Assembly (NCBI GenBank): GCA_964484765.1 | Contig: CAZAGI010000008.1 | Location: 1-64,000, forward strand | Length of the DNA: 64,000 nucleotides | Direction: 5' to 3' | Source of the DNA: DSVQ01 sp964484765 | GTDB taxonomy: Bacteria; Planctomycetota; Planctomycetia; Planctomycetales; Planctomycetaceae | Shown here: positions 1-9,093 of the stretch, in pieces | Layout: the number at the start of each line of letters is the position of its first letter | How positions within the stretch are numbered: the first letter of the stretch is position 1 | Program-made: the position numbers and the translations under genes | The notes under the pieces: model-generated | The model's database searches: none | The model's input: only the letters and a program-made list of their open reading frames with translations | Told to the model about the DNA's origin: nothing

Positions 1-54
1 GTGGAGGAGACCTGCGGTCACAAAGAGTGCGGGGTCAGGAGACCCGCGCACAAC
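1..54. repeat. Partial copy (right half) of a long palindromic intergenic element
   Basis: The window opens inside a repeat. Bases 29-54 match, with one difference, the right arm of the complete palindrome at 2434-2550 (shared core GTGCGGGGTC...GAGACCCGCG, ending in CACAAC). Bases 5-20 also match its inner part. The left half lies outside the window. The element ends about 48 bases before the first gene start. Confidence 0.75.
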
Positions 55-101
55 ATATTCTTACTGTGGCAATCCGTCGGGCGCGACTCAACAATACCCG
101 C

Positions 102-1865
102 ATGCAAGACGCGATCGCACCCTCGGATTCCCATCAACATCGTTGCCACCGAATGCAGTGGGCAGCGACGTTCGCCGCCTGGATCGTCTTTGCCGCGCTG
201 GCCGTGCGGGTGACGTGGCCGATGCCATGCGCGATGAACACCGACTTGCCGATGGGGACCGAAACCGCGGTGACGGTGCCCCTCTTTAACCTGTGGACCG
301 TGTGGTGGAATGCCGATCGGGCGGCGGCCGGCCTGCAGAATTACTGGAACGCGCCAATCTTCTATCCAACCGAGGGCACCTTCGCCTTTTCGGAAGCCCA
401 GCCGACAACCATCATTGCTGCACCGCTGGTCTGGCTGACGGGAACGCCGGTCGCCGCTTACAACGTCTACCTGCTGGCCACGCTGTGGTTGAACGGCGTC
501 TGTGCGTACCGCCTGCTCCGCGAGCGCACTTTCGCCTGGTGGCCGGCATTGTGCGGCGGCATGCTCATCGAGACCTTGCCGTTCGTTGTCTGGCAACTCG
601 GCGTGCTGCAACTCACCGTGCTCTGGGCCTCCCTTTGGACAATCAGCGCCGTGTGGCGGTGGCGCGATGATTCGAAGTGGACGCGCGCCGTGGAAATCGG
701 CGTGGGGTTCGGCATTACGTACCTCACTTGTAACTACTACGGTTTCTTTCTGGCATTACTGCTAATGCCCGTAACGGTCGGGCTATGCCGTCGACAACTC
801 CTCACCCGCCGCACATGGGGCCACGCGCTGCTGGCGATGTTGGCTGCTGGATGTCTTGCCGGACCGGTGATCCGCGTGCAACAGCACTATTCGCAGCGGC
901 ACGGCTGGCAACGAGACATCAACAAGGTTTTGGAGTTGTCGGCCCATGTGCGGGACTACACGAACACGCCGTGGCCGCAATGGTTCGATCGCTGGGAGCT
1001 GCCGGAAGACCAACGCCAAGGATGGGCGTTGGGCCCGGCTTGGCTGCAATGGATTTGCGCCGGAATCGGAATCGTCTGCGGATTAATGCAGCCGCGCTGG
1101 CGGCGCTGGACGTGGTTCGCCCTCGGCATCGGCGGGCTGGCGCTCTTGTTTTCCCTGGGTCCACGGCTGGAACCGTGGGGCATCTCACCCTATCGCTGGT
1201 TGTGGGTTTATCTCCCCGGCGTGAAGCAGATTCGCAGCCCGTTCCGCTTCGCCGTCTTCGTACAAATGGCCGTCACGTGGTTGGCGGTGATCACACTGCA
1301 AGGCCTGGTACCCCATGTCGAGAACTGGGGACGCCGGAGTTGGCGACAGTCAGCAGTCCTCGTCGCCGCCTGGCTGCCGGTCGTGTTTGCCGGCGTCGCG
1401 CTGATGCTCGAAACGCGGCCGATCAATTCGACATGCCTGTCTTGGCCGGGAAAGCCTTCGCCGCAATGGGTGGAATACTTGCGCGTTGAGACGCCGCCAG
1501 ACACCGTCATTGTCTGCCTGCCCTTCACTGTGGGCATTGATGTCCATGACTACGAACCAGCCACAAGATCGATGATGTGGGGCACGCAGCATCGCCGACG
1601 AATGATCAACGGTTACTCGGGTTATTTCCCCGAGCCCTATTTGAAATTCACTGACGAACTCGCAAATTTTCCCGCGACGGGAGCCGCGCTGTTGGCCGAG
1701 TCAAAGATTGATCTCGCTGTCATCGACCGCCGCAGGATTTCCTCCGAGCGCATCCGCCAGACGGAGCCCACATCGACATGGGAGTGGCTCTTCAGCGATG
1801 ATGTGGAGGAGGTCGATGTTTACCGCATCCAGCCACCACCGTCACCCAAGACGACGCGGCTTTAG
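102..1865 (+). CDS. Multi-pass membrane protein, glycosyltransferase/YfhO-like
   Basis: About 587 residues with many hydrophobic segments spread over the first three quarters, then a soluble tail of roughly 150 residues. Layout resembles large polytopic envelope proteins of the GT-C/YfhO type: a first segment, an extracytoplasmic loop with acidic residues (MNTDLPMG), then alternating membrane spans. A lipid-linked sugar transferase role is inference from topology only; no catalytic motif was recognised with certainty. The reading frame is open further upstream, but that part overlaps the repeat at 1-54, so the ATG at 102 was chosen; ATG 153 is an alternative that starts just before the first span. 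Neither has a clear ribosome binding site. The next gene follows after about 90 bases on the same strand. Confidence 0.6.
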   Translation: MQDAIAPSDSHQHRCHRMQWAATFAAWIVFAALAVRVTWPMPCAMNTDLPMGTETAVTVPLFNLWTVWWNADRAAAGLQNYWNAPIFYPTEGTFAFSEAQPTTIIAAPLVWLTGTPVAAYNVYLLATLWLNGVCAYRLLRERTFAWWPALCGGMLIETLPFVVWQLGVLQLTVLWASLWTISAVWRWRDDSKWTRAVEIGVGFGITYLTCNYYGFFLALLLMPVTVGLCRRQLLTRRTWGHALLAMLAAGCLAGPVIRVQQHYSQRHGWQRDINKVLELSAHVRDYTNTPWPQWFDRWELPEDQRQGWALGPAWLQWICAGIGIVCGLMQPRWRRWTWFALGIGGLALLFSLGPRLEPWGISPYRWLWVYLPGVKQIRSPFRFAVFVQMAVTWLAVITLQGLVPHVENWGRRSWRQSAVLVAAWLPVVFAGVALMLETRPINSTCLSWPGKPSPQWVEYLRVETPPDTVIVCLPFTVGIDVHDYEPATRSMMWGTQHRRRMINGYSGYFPEPYLKFTDELANFPATGAALLAESKIDLAVIDRRRISSERIRQTEPTSTWEWLFSDDVEEVDVYRIQPPPSPKTTRL

Positions 1866-1954
1866 GACGAATCATTTCCCTGACCACTCCCCGCCGGATG
1901 ACATGCTCCGTGGGACTGGCGATTTGTGGGTGATACCACGGAAAGTGCCCGCTC

Positions 1955-2398
1955 GTGTCCGAACCCGTGAATCTGCCTGTTGCCGACTCGCGTCCGTGGT
2001 ATCACGCGGGGTTGGCGTTTGAATGCACCCAATGCGGCAATTGCTGCACCGGCTCGCCGGGCTTCGTATGGGTCAGCGATGCGGAACTGCACGCCATCGC
2101 CGAGCATCGGCAAACCACTTACGGTGAGATCTTACTGGAACATACGCGACTGGCGCTGGGGTCACGCACGTTGAAAGACTATCCCAACGGTGACTGCACG
2201 TTCTTCGACCCGGCAACACGGCGCTGCACGGTTTATCCCGTGCGTCCGCGCCAATGCCGCACCTGGCCGTTCTGGAACTCCCACCTCGAAAGTCCCGCCG
2301 CTTGGAACGAGGTGAAGACAACATGCCCAGGAATCAACTGCGGTGCACTGGTTCCACTGGAAGAGATTGAACGCCGCGCCGCGGAGATCGATTTGTAG
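1955..2398 (+). CDS. YkgJ/UPF0153-type cysteine-cluster protein
   Basis: 147 residues, the usual size for the family. The N-terminus holds the signature CxxCGxCC (C24, C27, C30, C31), followed by a second cysteine group around DCTFFD...RCTVYPVRPRQCRTWPFW and a final CPGINCG. These cysteines are the proposed Zn or Fe-S ligands of the family, whose biochemical role is poorly known. The start is a GTG with a weak GAAAG upstream; a second in-frame GTG lies at 1967. It may be co-transcribed with the preceding membrane protein. The family call is secure; the function is not known. Confidence 0.85.
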   Translation: MSEPVNLPVADSRPWYHAGLAFECTQCGNCCTGSPGFVWVSDAELHAIAEHRQTTYGEILLEHTRLALGSRTLKDYPNGDCTFFDPATRRCTVYPVRPRQCRTWPFWNSHLESPAAWNEVKTTCPGINCGALVPLEEIERRAAEIDL

Positions 2399-2399
2399 C

Positions 2400-2418
2400 C
2401 CTGTCGCTCCGCGACAGG
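2400..2418 (+). repeat. Short perfect hairpin after the YkgJ-type gene
   Basis: CCTGTCGC (2400-2407) and GCGACAGG (2411-2418) form an 8-bp stem with a 3-base loop directly after the stop codon at 2396-2398. No T-run follows, so it is not a typical intrinsic terminator. It may stabilise the 3' end or be a small repeat unit. Confidence 0.5.
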
Positions 2419-2433
2419 AGTGCTAATCAACTC

Positions 2434-2550
2434 GTTGTGCGCGGGTCTCCCGACCCCGCACACCGTTTGACCATCGGTCTCCTCTTTTCACGACGAAGAA
2501 GGGAGACCTTCGGTCGAGAAGTGTGCGGGGTCGGGAGACCCGCGCACAAC
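2434..2550. repeat. 117-bp palindromic intergenic element (complete copy)
   Basis: Outer arms 2434-2463 and 2521-2550 are perfect 30-base inverted repeats (core GCGGGTCTCCCGACCCCGCA). Further in, GGTCTCC at 2476-2482 pairs with GGAGACC at 2502-2508 and the bases around them also pair, so nearly the whole unit can fold into one long cruciform. It sits between two convergent genes, 5 bases from the stop of the TerC-like gene. A half copy begins the window at 1-54. No coding capacity. Confidence 0.9.
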
Positions 2551-2555
2551 AAAAA

Positions 2556-3656
2556 TCACGTCGGCTCTTCGATCGCCGCCGCTTCAGCTTCCGCTCCAGC
2601 TTTGCCATCGGGCGTGATCCACGACGCGGCAATCCCCACGGCCAACGCCACCGCGATCAGCCCCAGTGACACCAGCGGCGAGACTTCCAGGAAGTCGTGG
2701 ATCAGCATCTTGATCCCGACGAACGCGAGAATCACCACCAGACTGTATTTCAGGAAACGGAACTTGTCGAGCAGATCGGCGAGCGCGAAGTACAACGACC
2801 GCAGGCCCAGGATCGCGAACACATTCGAGGTGAAGACGAGGAACGGATCGCGCGTGATGCCGAACACCGCGGGAATCGAGTCGACCGCGAAAATCACGTC
2901 GGTGGTTTCGACGATGATCAATGACAGGAACAACGGCGTAGCCGCCCATGCGCCTTCGATGCGGGTAAAGAAGTGATCGCCGTCAAATCCGGGATGGACA
3001 CGAATGACTCGGCGGACCAGCTTCACCGTCCAACTGTTTTCCGGATCGAGTTCGTCATCGTCGTGTCCCAACATTTTCCACGCGGTGTAGACCAGCAGCG
3101 CACCGAAAAAGTAAATGATTCCATGAACATGGTGGATCAATTGGGCTCCGATGCCGATCATCACGCCGCGCAGCACGAGTGCTGTGAGAATCCCCCACAA
3201 GAGCACGCGGTGTTGGTACGCGGCCGGCACTTTGAAGAAGGTCAGAATGAGTGCGATGACGAAAATGTTGTCCATGCTCAGCGACTGCTCCACCAGATAA
3301 CCGGTGAAGTACATGGATGCCGCTTCGCTGCCGTTGCCGGGGAGGCCGTGTCCCGCTTTGGCTTTCAGTTCGGGTTCAAACGGAAACGCGATGCGAAACG
3401 CTTTCCATTTGTGTTTGTCGTCATGGTGTTCTGCTTGTTGTGCGGTGTAGTTCCCCAAATTGAACCAGTGGTTCTCGAAGGCGTAATAGACGAAAACCGT
3501 GAAACAGACGGACAGGAAGAAATAGACTGCCGTCCGCACGAGGGCTTGCCGCGCGGTGATCGAACGGGAGGCTTTTTTCGAGAAAGCGCCCAGATCGAAA
3601 GCGAGGATGAACAACACGAGGAGCACAAACGCTCCCCAGACGAGCACTGTGCTCAC
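2556..3656 (-). CDS. TerC/Alx family integral membrane protein
   Basis: 366 residues, many membrane spans. Family signatures are clear: EQSLSMDNIFVIALI in the second quarter and ETTDVIFAVDSIPAV in the second half, each carrying the conserved Asp/Glu within a membrane segment, plus FTSNVFAILGLRSLYFAL. Members such as Alx and YceF/TerC are linked to manganese or other metal export. Between the first two spans is an extra loop (HKWKAFRIAFPFEPELKAK) longer than in E. coli Alx. The C-terminus ends in an Ala/Glu-rich tail (GAEAEAAAIEEP). It is convergent with the upstream gene across a long palindrome. Substrate is not deducible from sequence. Confidence 0.9.
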   Translation of the reverse strand: MSTVLVWGAFVLLVLFILAFDLGAFSKKASRSITARQALVRTAVYFFLSVCFTVFVYYAFENHWFNLGNYTAQQAEHHDDKHKWKAFRIAFPFEPELKAKAGHGLPGNGSEAASMYFTGYLVEQSLSMDNIFVIALILTFFKVPAAYQHRVLLWGILTALVLRGVMIGIGAQLIHHVHGIIYFFGALLVYTAWKMLGHDDDELDPENSWTVKLVRRVIRVHPGFDGDHFFTRIEGAWAATPLFLSLIIVETTDVIFAVDSIPAVFGITRDPFLVFTSNVFAILGLRSLYFALADLLDKFRFLKYSLVVILAFVGIKMLIHDFLEVSPLVSLGLIAVALAVGIAASWITPDGKAGAEAEAAAIEEPT

Positions 3657-3919
3657 GTGGCGAATTCCCTGCAGCAGTAAGGAGTTCTGTCGCGAACCAC
3701 CAGGCGGCGCGGAAACTGGCAGTCCGGCAACGAAGCCGCCATTCTACACGAAGCGCACCCGCCGCCAACCAAGGCGCATGTCGCGACGAGTGAACGGGGA
3801 ATTTTGCCTGCAAGATCACCGAAATCGAGAGGGTGGAGCTTTAATTTCTCGGCGGTGAGCATGAAAACACTGGGTGGGCTTTTCGCGGAGCGCGAAACCG
3901 CAAGCGGAGGGCAACGTCG

Positions 3920-4930
3920 TCACTCATTTTCGACCATTCGGAGGAGCACCTTGCCGGCTTTGCCCGGCTCTTCCGCAGCGCGGACGGCTTCCGTCACTTT
4001 TTCCAGTGGATAGGTCACGCCGACTTCCGCCGTGAGTACCCCCTGTTGAATCAATCCACCAAGAGTGCGCATCAATCCGAGCTTTGCCAGCAAGCCACAT
4101 TGCGCCATGTAATGGCTGAGCCAGAAGCCCTCGAGTTTCGCACCGATCGTCATCAAGCCGCGGGAAGAAAACGACAACGGTTCCGGGGAAAGTGTGCCAT
4201 ACACCAGCATCCGAGCGCCATCGGTCAAACAGGGAATGACCGCGGACCCGGTGGCCCCGCCGACGGGATCAATGGCGAAGCGCACGCCGCCACCGGTTTT
4301 CTCGCGCACTTCCCGGGCAAACTCCGCGGGATCGGTCTTTGCAGGATCAAAGACGACGGCGGCGTCTCCCCCTGCGGACATCAGTTCCCGGACCTGTTCT
4401 TCGCGCCGGACGATGTTGATTGTCCGGAAGCCAAAGCGTACCCCCAGACGAATAACCATGCGCCCAACTGCTGACCCCGCAGCGGTTTGCAACAACCATT
4501 CATGGCGTGGAACCTGCAGGACTTTTTGTGTCATGAGGTATGCGGCACCGGGATTCACAAAGAACATGGCGGCTTGCTCGTCCGTCAGTGCCGAGGGCAA
4601 CGGGACGACGTTTTTGACCGGCAAAACCGTTTGTTCCTGCCAATTGCCGGTTCCCGGATTCAGCACAGCGACGCGCCTGTTAAGCATCAACCGCCCATGC
4701 AGTCCGGCGTCGGAGGCCACAACAACGCCCACGCCTTCATAACCCGGAACCGCAGGCAGATCGGGGACCTTGCCATAAATTCCACGAATCGTCATCAAAT
4801 CCGATGGATTCACCGGACTGGCGATCATGGCGACGCGGACGAGGCCCCGCGCGAGTTTCGGCTCGCTAACGTCTTGGACTTGAAGCACTTCCGAAGGTTC
4901 GCCAAATTGAGAGAACACAGCGGCCCGCAT
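3920..4930 (-). CDS. Zinc-independent MDR oxidoreductase (2-enoyl thioester reductase / quinone reductase-like)
   Basis: 336 residues. The N-terminal GroES-like domain begins MRAAVFSQFGEPSEVLQV and includes SPVNPSDLMTIRGIYG and PAVPGYEGVGVV. The Rossmann domain carries TAAGSAVGRMVIRLG, the NADPH-binding loop of this family. The cysteine and histidine ligands of the zinc alcohol dehydrogenases are absent, so it belongs to the zinc-less branch that includes mitochondrial enoyl thioester reductase (MECR/Etr1) and quinone oxidoreductases. It probably reduces an enoyl thioester or quinone with NADPH; the substrate is inferred. It stands alone on the minus strand. Confidence 0.85.
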   Translation of the reverse strand: MRAAVFSQFGEPSEVLQVQDVSEPKLARGLVRVAMIASPVNPSDLMTIRGIYGKVPDLPAVPGYEGVGVVVASDAGLHGRLMLNRRVAVLNPGTGNWQEQTVLPVKNVVPLPSALTDEQAAMFFVNPGAAYLMTQKVLQVPRHEWLLQTAAGSAVGRMVIRLGVRFGFRTINIVRREEQVRELMSAGGDAAVVFDPAKTDPAEFAREVREKTGGGVRFAIDPVGGATGSAVIPCLTDGARMLVYGTLSPEPLSFSSRGLMTIGAKLEGFWLSHYMAQCGLLAKLGLMRTLGGLIQQGVLTAEVGVTYPLEKVTEAVRAAEEPGKAGKVLLRMVENE

Positions 4931-5383
4931 GATCGCCCTTTCCGACAGACTTGCTCGACAACTCTAGCCACAACCAATGAATTTAAAAGAGGTTAGAGCC
5001 TGCTTCCCATCATTGTTCCGCGGCCTTGATCAATGCGTGTGACGAGGGGTCAACTGTTCTCAAAAGTCGGCGGTTGACGGACCCCTGATGCACATTTCGC
5101 GAACCTGGCGGGAGATCTCCCGGAATTGCGAGTTCGATGAGGACGGATTACCTCGTCGGATCAATCCGATCAACTCCATTTCATTTCCTGAAAGTCGTTA
5201 TGGGAAAGGTACCTACGATCTCAACTCTACGGAAATTCTGCCGTTCTCGGGCCTGATTTTGATGTCCTTGGACAACTTCGCAGAGTAGGTTAATGAAGAC
5301 TGTAGGCACCACAGGCGATGGAGTCGCGGGCTCGGTGCATTAAGAAAACACCTTTCCATCACATCTGCTGCAGGAGCGTCCCC
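4931..5383. other. Intergenic region with one doubtful small reading frame
   Basis: Space between divergent genes. It holds a possible hairpin (GGGGTCAAC at 5046-5054 against GTTGAC-GG-ACCCC at 5073-5085) and a 66-codon frame at 5088-5288 on the plus strand, without a ribosome binding site and with no recognisable domain. The composition is more AT-rich than in neighbouring genes. Promoters for both divergent genes must lie here, but no convincing -35/-10 pair was found. Confidence 0.4.
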
Positions 5384-6817
5384 ATGAAGTACTCGCGCCG
5401 TGTCTGGTCTATTCTCTTACTGGCACCACTCGCCGCAACATGGATGGTGATGGCAGACGATGAGACCCCGAAAGCGGGCATCCGCCTCGGTTCAACGATC
5501 TTCAAAGATCGTATCGCAGTCGGAGCAGCCGGAGCCCGCTGTGCCACGCCGGCTCCCACCGCCGCACAGCGTAACGCCGCGGCCCAGGCGGTGCAGCGCT
5601 TCGGCAAGCAGGTCGCCAATGCCGGCTCTCCGATCACAATTCCCGTACAGTTCATTCACGTGACAAACGGCTCTTTGGGGATCATCACCGAACAACAACG
5701 GGTTGATCAGGTGCAGATTCTGAACGACGCTTATGCGGCGTATGGGTTTGCCTTCTGCTATGACCCGAATGGAAATTATCCGCCGAAGTCGGTCAACAAT
5801 GCCGCGTGGTACACGATGGCCCCGAATTCGCTGGCGGAAACGCAGTGCAAGAGTTCCCAAGGCGTCACGCCGGCGAAGGTGCTCAATTTCTACACTTGCA
5901 GTCCCGGCGGTGGATTGCTCGGTTGGGCGACATTCCCGTTCCCCAGCATCGATCTTCAGCGTGATGGCGTCGTCGTGCTCGACGAATCCCTCCCTGGCGG
6001 TTCTGCCGCTCCCTACAATGAAGGCGACACCGCCACGCACGAAGTCGGCCACTGGCTGGGCTTGTTCCACACGTTCGAAGGCGGCTGTGCTGGCAGCGGC
6101 GATCAGGTCGCCGATACGCAGTCCCACGCGAATCCCGACTTTGGCTGCCCCTCCAGTGCGCCCTCATGCAATCCACCGGCGTCCTCGCCCGTACACAATT
6201 TCATGAACTACGTTGATGATCCCTGTATGGATCAATTCACTGCCGGACAGGGCGTGCGCATGAATTCGATCGTCGCCACCTTCCGCCCGAGTCTCGGCAG
6301 TGTGGCCTGCAGCACCAGCGGCTGCCTGTTGGCAAGGCTTGCCGGAGCGGCCAAAAGCGTATTGCCATTCCCGCTATCGCAAGATGAGATGGAAGGCCTG
6401 CGCAAGTTCCGCGATGTCGTGTTGAACAAATCCGACGCAGGTCGGACATTGTCGCGGTTGTATTATCAGCACGGTCCGCAGATGGTCGACTTGATGCTGA
6501 AAGACCCGCAGCTCGCCGGAGAAACGTTGAGTTTCCTGGCCAAGCAAATGCCGGCGGTGGAACGCGCCGTCGAGCGTGATGGTGCGGTGCATCTGGTGCA
6601 GAAGGATTATGCACACGGCATGCGCTTGCTCGACCGGTACCGGAAAGTTGCCCCGGCCGACCTGGCACGCACACTCAACAATGTGGAAGCGTTGATCAAA
6701 GAAGCCGTGCAACCGGGCAATGATGTTGTGACGCTGAAGTTCCCGACGGAATCCAACGTCGCCAGCACCGCCACGTTGCAGCCGATTCCGGACCCGATCT
6801 CGACGAAAGCGAATTGA
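5384..6817 (+). CDS. Secreted M43 (pappalysin/ulilysin)-type zinc metalloprotease
   Basis: 477 residues from the ATG at 5384, which has AGGAG about 7 bases upstream. An in-frame extension from 5318 would bury the signal peptide, so it was not used. Residues 1-24 form a signal peptide (MKYSRRVWSILLLAPLAATW). The zinc motif HEVGHWLGLFH starts at H219 (HExxHxxGxxH). The family Met-turn follows as NFMNYVDDPCMDQFT. Several cysteines suggest disulfides outside the cytoplasm. About 150 residues after the catalytic domain are helical and have no known domain. Likely an exported endopeptidase; substrate unknown. A bidirectional hairpin terminator follows. Confidence 0.88.
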   Translation: MKYSRRVWSILLLAPLAATWMVMADDETPKAGIRLGSTIFKDRIAVGAAGARCATPAPTAAQRNAAAQAVQRFGKQVANAGSPITIPVQFIHVTNGSLGIITEQQRVDQVQILNDAYAAYGFAFCYDPNGNYPPKSVNNAAWYTMAPNSLAETQCKSSQGVTPAKVLNFYTCSPGGGLLGWATFPFPSIDLQRDGVVVLDESLPGGSAAPYNEGDTATHEVGHWLGLFHTFEGGCAGSGDQVADTQSHANPDFGCPSSAPSCNPPASSPVHNFMNYVDDPCMDQFTAGQGVRMNSIVATFRPSLGSVACSTSGCLLARLAGAAKSVLPFPLSQDEMEGLRKFRDVVLNKSDAGRTLSRLYYQHGPQMVDLMLKDPQLAGETLSFLAKQMPAVERAVERDGAVHLVQKDYAHGMRLLDRYRKVAPADLARTLNNVEALIKEAVQPGNDVVTLKFPTESNVASTATLQPIPDPISTKAN

Positions 6818-6847
6818 TCGCGCTCGAGGCCGACGCAAAATGATTCA

Positions 6848-6878
6848 GAAGCCCGGCATTGTCGAAATGCCGGGCTTC
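6848..6878. terminator. Bidirectional hairpin terminator between convergent genes
   Basis: GAAGCCCGGCATT (6848-6860) and AATGCCGGGCTTC (6866-6878) form a perfect 13-bp stem with a 5-base loop, between the stops at 6817 (plus) and 6884 (minus). Only short T-runs flank it. The same GAAGCCC...GGGCTTC form recurs after two other genes in the window. Confidence 0.75.
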
Positions 6879-6883
6879 TTCGC

Positions 6884-7906
6884 TTACTCCGTCAGACCGC
6901 GAAACAAATTCCGGCGCAGCGGATTGTCGCGTGCGGTAAAGGTTTCATTCCCAGCAGTGGCCGGAGCCGTCAACGCGACCGCCAGCATGTGAAATTTGGC
7001 GTCGATGTCATCGGCGTAGTGCACCAGCAGTGCTTCCGGTGTGCTGGGCGGAATCGGGCTCCCCCATTCCGGCAGCCCCTGGTGTGACAGAATCAGGTGC
7101 TCCAGCCGCAACAGCGTTTCGAGATCAAAGTCAGGGATCTTTGCGGCGGCATCGCGCACCATGTCGCGGCCCAGCACCATATGTCCGATGAGCCGCCCTG
7201 CAGGCGTGTACTCTGACCCTTCCGGCTGGTGATCGAGCTCGAAGATCTTGCCGATGTCGTGCAGAATCGCTCCGGCGACAACGAGTGATTTCGACAAGTT
7301 CAATTCGGGGTAATACTCGCAATACTTGTCGGCGAGATACACCGCGGTCCGCGTGACGGAGAGGATATGTTCGACGAATCCGCCCTGAAAAGCATGGTGA
7401 TGATGCGCGGCTGCGGCCATGCGTTGCCACACATCGGCATGTTCGTTCAATAGCGCCAGCGTGAGTTGCCGAACGGGCGAATCGCTGATTTCGCGCTCGG
7501 CGAGGGCGACGAGTTCCGCGAACATCGCCGCCGAATCAAACCGCGAATGGGCGTGAAACTCACCGGGATCAAATCCGGCGGTCCGATCGCCGTCTTCCAC
7601 AGGACGCAGTTTTTCGAGTTCGATTCCTGGTCCGTATTGATTCTCAAAGTAGCGCGCCCGGATCTTGAAGTACTGACCGGGTTGCCAGCGCTGTTCGCAG
7701 TCTTCGAACCAGCCTCCGTCGGCCCAGATCATCGCCGTCGCCGTGCGGTGGGCATCCCGAAATGTCGCGCGGAAGAACGGCTTGCCATCACGCGTTTTGC
7801 CGGGATCTTTCTTCACCAGCAAGGCGAACAGGTCGCCCTGCTGCCCCGGTTCGAGATCGCTCAGCCGCACAATCCGCGGTTCGGAATCGCGTGGCGGCAT
7901 AGACAA
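6884..7906 (-). CDS. yhaM: YhaM-family 3'-5' exoribonuclease (OB + HD domain)
   Basis: 340 residues. Residues 10-105 form an OB-fold nucleic-acid-binding domain (LFALLVKKDPGKTRDGKPFF...GQYFKIRARYFENQYG). Residues 160-300 form an HD domain with metal ligands in HHHHAFQGGFVEH and in HDIGK (H216, D217). This OB-HD order is that of YhaM/CbfA, a Mn-dependent 3'-5' exonuclease acting on RNA and single-stranded DNA. The domain architecture is secure. Whether it works in RNA turnover or DNA repair here is not known. It ends at a shared terminator with the metalloprotease. Confidence 0.87.
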   Translation of the reverse strand: MSMPPRDSEPRIVRLSDLEPGQQGDLFALLVKKDPGKTRDGKPFFRATFRDAHRTATAMIWADGGWFEDCEQRWQPGQYFKIRARYFENQYGPGIELEKLRPVEDGDRTAGFDPGEFHAHSRFDSAAMFAELVALAEREISDSPVRQLTLALLNEHADVWQRMAAAAHHHHAFQGGFVEHILSVTRTAVYLADKYCEYYPELNLSKSLVVAGAILHDIGKIFELDHQPEGSEYTPAGRLIGHMVLGRDMVRDAAAKIPDFDLETLLRLEHLILSHQGLPEWGSPIPPSTPEALLVHYADDIDAKFHMLAVALTAPATAGNETFTARDNPLRRNLFRGLTE

Positions 7907-8001
7907 GTTCCTGCCATCCCAACCCGCAGGGCGAGCAAGGGTCGATAGTCGGTTACGGCCGTCCGTTCCCTGGCTGACACAGCGGGCTGTACGGTCGTGG
8001 T

Positions 8002-9018
8002 TTACGGTTTCGCGAGTTCAGGGTGGTAACCGGTGGTCTTCAGCTTGATCCGGAACAGTCCCGTGCCCACGGTCATGTAGAGCGTTTGCGCTTCGGCTCC
8101 TTTGCCGAATTTGCAATTGGTGGGCAACGTCGTTGTCGGGATGTACGCCACTTCCTTGCCGTCCTTGTTGAAGACGACGATCCCTTTGTGGGACTCACGC
8201 CGGAACGCGGTGTAAATGCGGCCGTCGATATCGGTCGTCATGCCGTCGATCCCGAGTTCACCGCCGAAATCGGCGAGCACTTTTTTCGGACCGAGCGTGC
8301 CATCGGCCTGAATGGGAAACGCATTCAACGTGAATTTCGGAGGCTGCGGCGGAGTGCCTGCCGGTTCCAGACCGGTGGCCCCGTTATCGGTTTCGGCGAC
8401 GTACAACGTCATGGCATCCGGCGCTAATGTCACACCGTTCGGTTTGCGGATATCGGTCGTGACGCGCTTGACGGAACCGTCAACCCCGTAGAGATACACG
8501 CTCTGGTGATCGAGTTCCAGCGGTTCTTTGCCGACATACCGCGGATCACTGAAATACACCCAACCTTTGGGATGCACGACGAGATCATTGGGAGCGTTGT
8601 AGATTTTGCCTTCGAATTTCTCGTTGAGCTTTTTCATCGTGCCATCGGGCAGCGCTTCGCACAAGGCACGGTGGCCAACATTCGCACCGCACGTCGCCAG
8701 CAGGCGACCGTTGGCCGCGAAAAACAAGCCGTTGCTTTGACCGCTGTCCGCGACAAAGACGGTTGTCTGCCCGGTCACGGGATCGAATTTCAGAATCCGG
8801 CCCGGGGTTTTGCCCGACATGGCGATATCACTGAAAAAGACCTTCCCGTCCTTCGAGACGGCAACGCCTTCCGTGAATTCGCCTTCGTTCCAGAGTTCCT
8901 CGATTTTCGCCGCGGGATCGACAACGGCCGGGTCACCGCTGGGTGGCTGCGCGTCGCTTACCGCCGTGAAAAGAATTGAGCACAACAGCCCTGCGCCGAA
9001 GACGAAAACTCGAGACAT
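8002..9018 (-). CDS. Secreted SMP-30/gluconolactonase-like beta-propeller protein
   Basis: 338 residues. The ATG at 9018 has AGGGTGA just upstream and leads directly into a signal peptide (MSRVFVFGAGLLCSILFTAVSDA), so the longer frame up to 9090 is not needed. The mature part has SMP-30 motifs: LWNEGEFTEGVAVSKDGKVF, SNGLFFAANGRLLATCG, YNAPNDLVVHPKGWVYFSDP, KPNGVTLAPDAMTLYVAET and LGIDGMTTDIDGRIY. The metal-binding Glu, Asn and Asp positions of the lactonase family are present (E in TEGV, N in APNDLV, D in GIDG). Probably a sugar-lactone hydrolase outside the cytoplasm; substrate inferred. Confidence 0.85.
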   Translation of the reverse strand: MSRVFVFGAGLLCSILFTAVSDAQPPSGDPAVVDPAAKIEELWNEGEFTEGVAVSKDGKVFFSDIAMSGKTPGRILKFDPVTGQTTVFVADSGQSNGLFFAANGRLLATCGANVGHRALCEALPDGTMKKLNEKFEGKIYNAPNDLVVHPKGWVYFSDPRYVGKEPLELDHQSVYLYGVDGSVKRVTTDIRKPNGVTLAPDAMTLYVAETDNGATGLEPAGTPPQPPKFTLNAFPIQADGTLGPKKVLADFGGELGIDGMTTDIDGRIYTAFRRESHKGIVVFNKDGKEVAYIPTTTLPTNCKFGKGAEAQTLYMTVGTGLFRIKLKTTGYHPELAKP

Positions 9019-9093
9019 CGTCCCATCACCCTGATAAAGAAGCTCCGGATCCCCCGTCTGCGAGCATAAACGGCTGCCATCAGATTGCAAGCG

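Noticed and set aside
5088..5288. 66-codon frame between the MDR reductase and the metalloprotease
   Set aside because: No ribosome binding site, no recognised domain and no operon context. It is mentioned only as part of the intergenic region.
7905..7990. Possible degenerate palindrome between the YhaM and SMP-30 genes (AACCCGCAGGGCGAGCAAGG against CCCTGGCTGACACAGCGGGCT)
   Set aside because: Arms pair only in part; it may be a decayed repeat copy but cannot be supported from one weak match.
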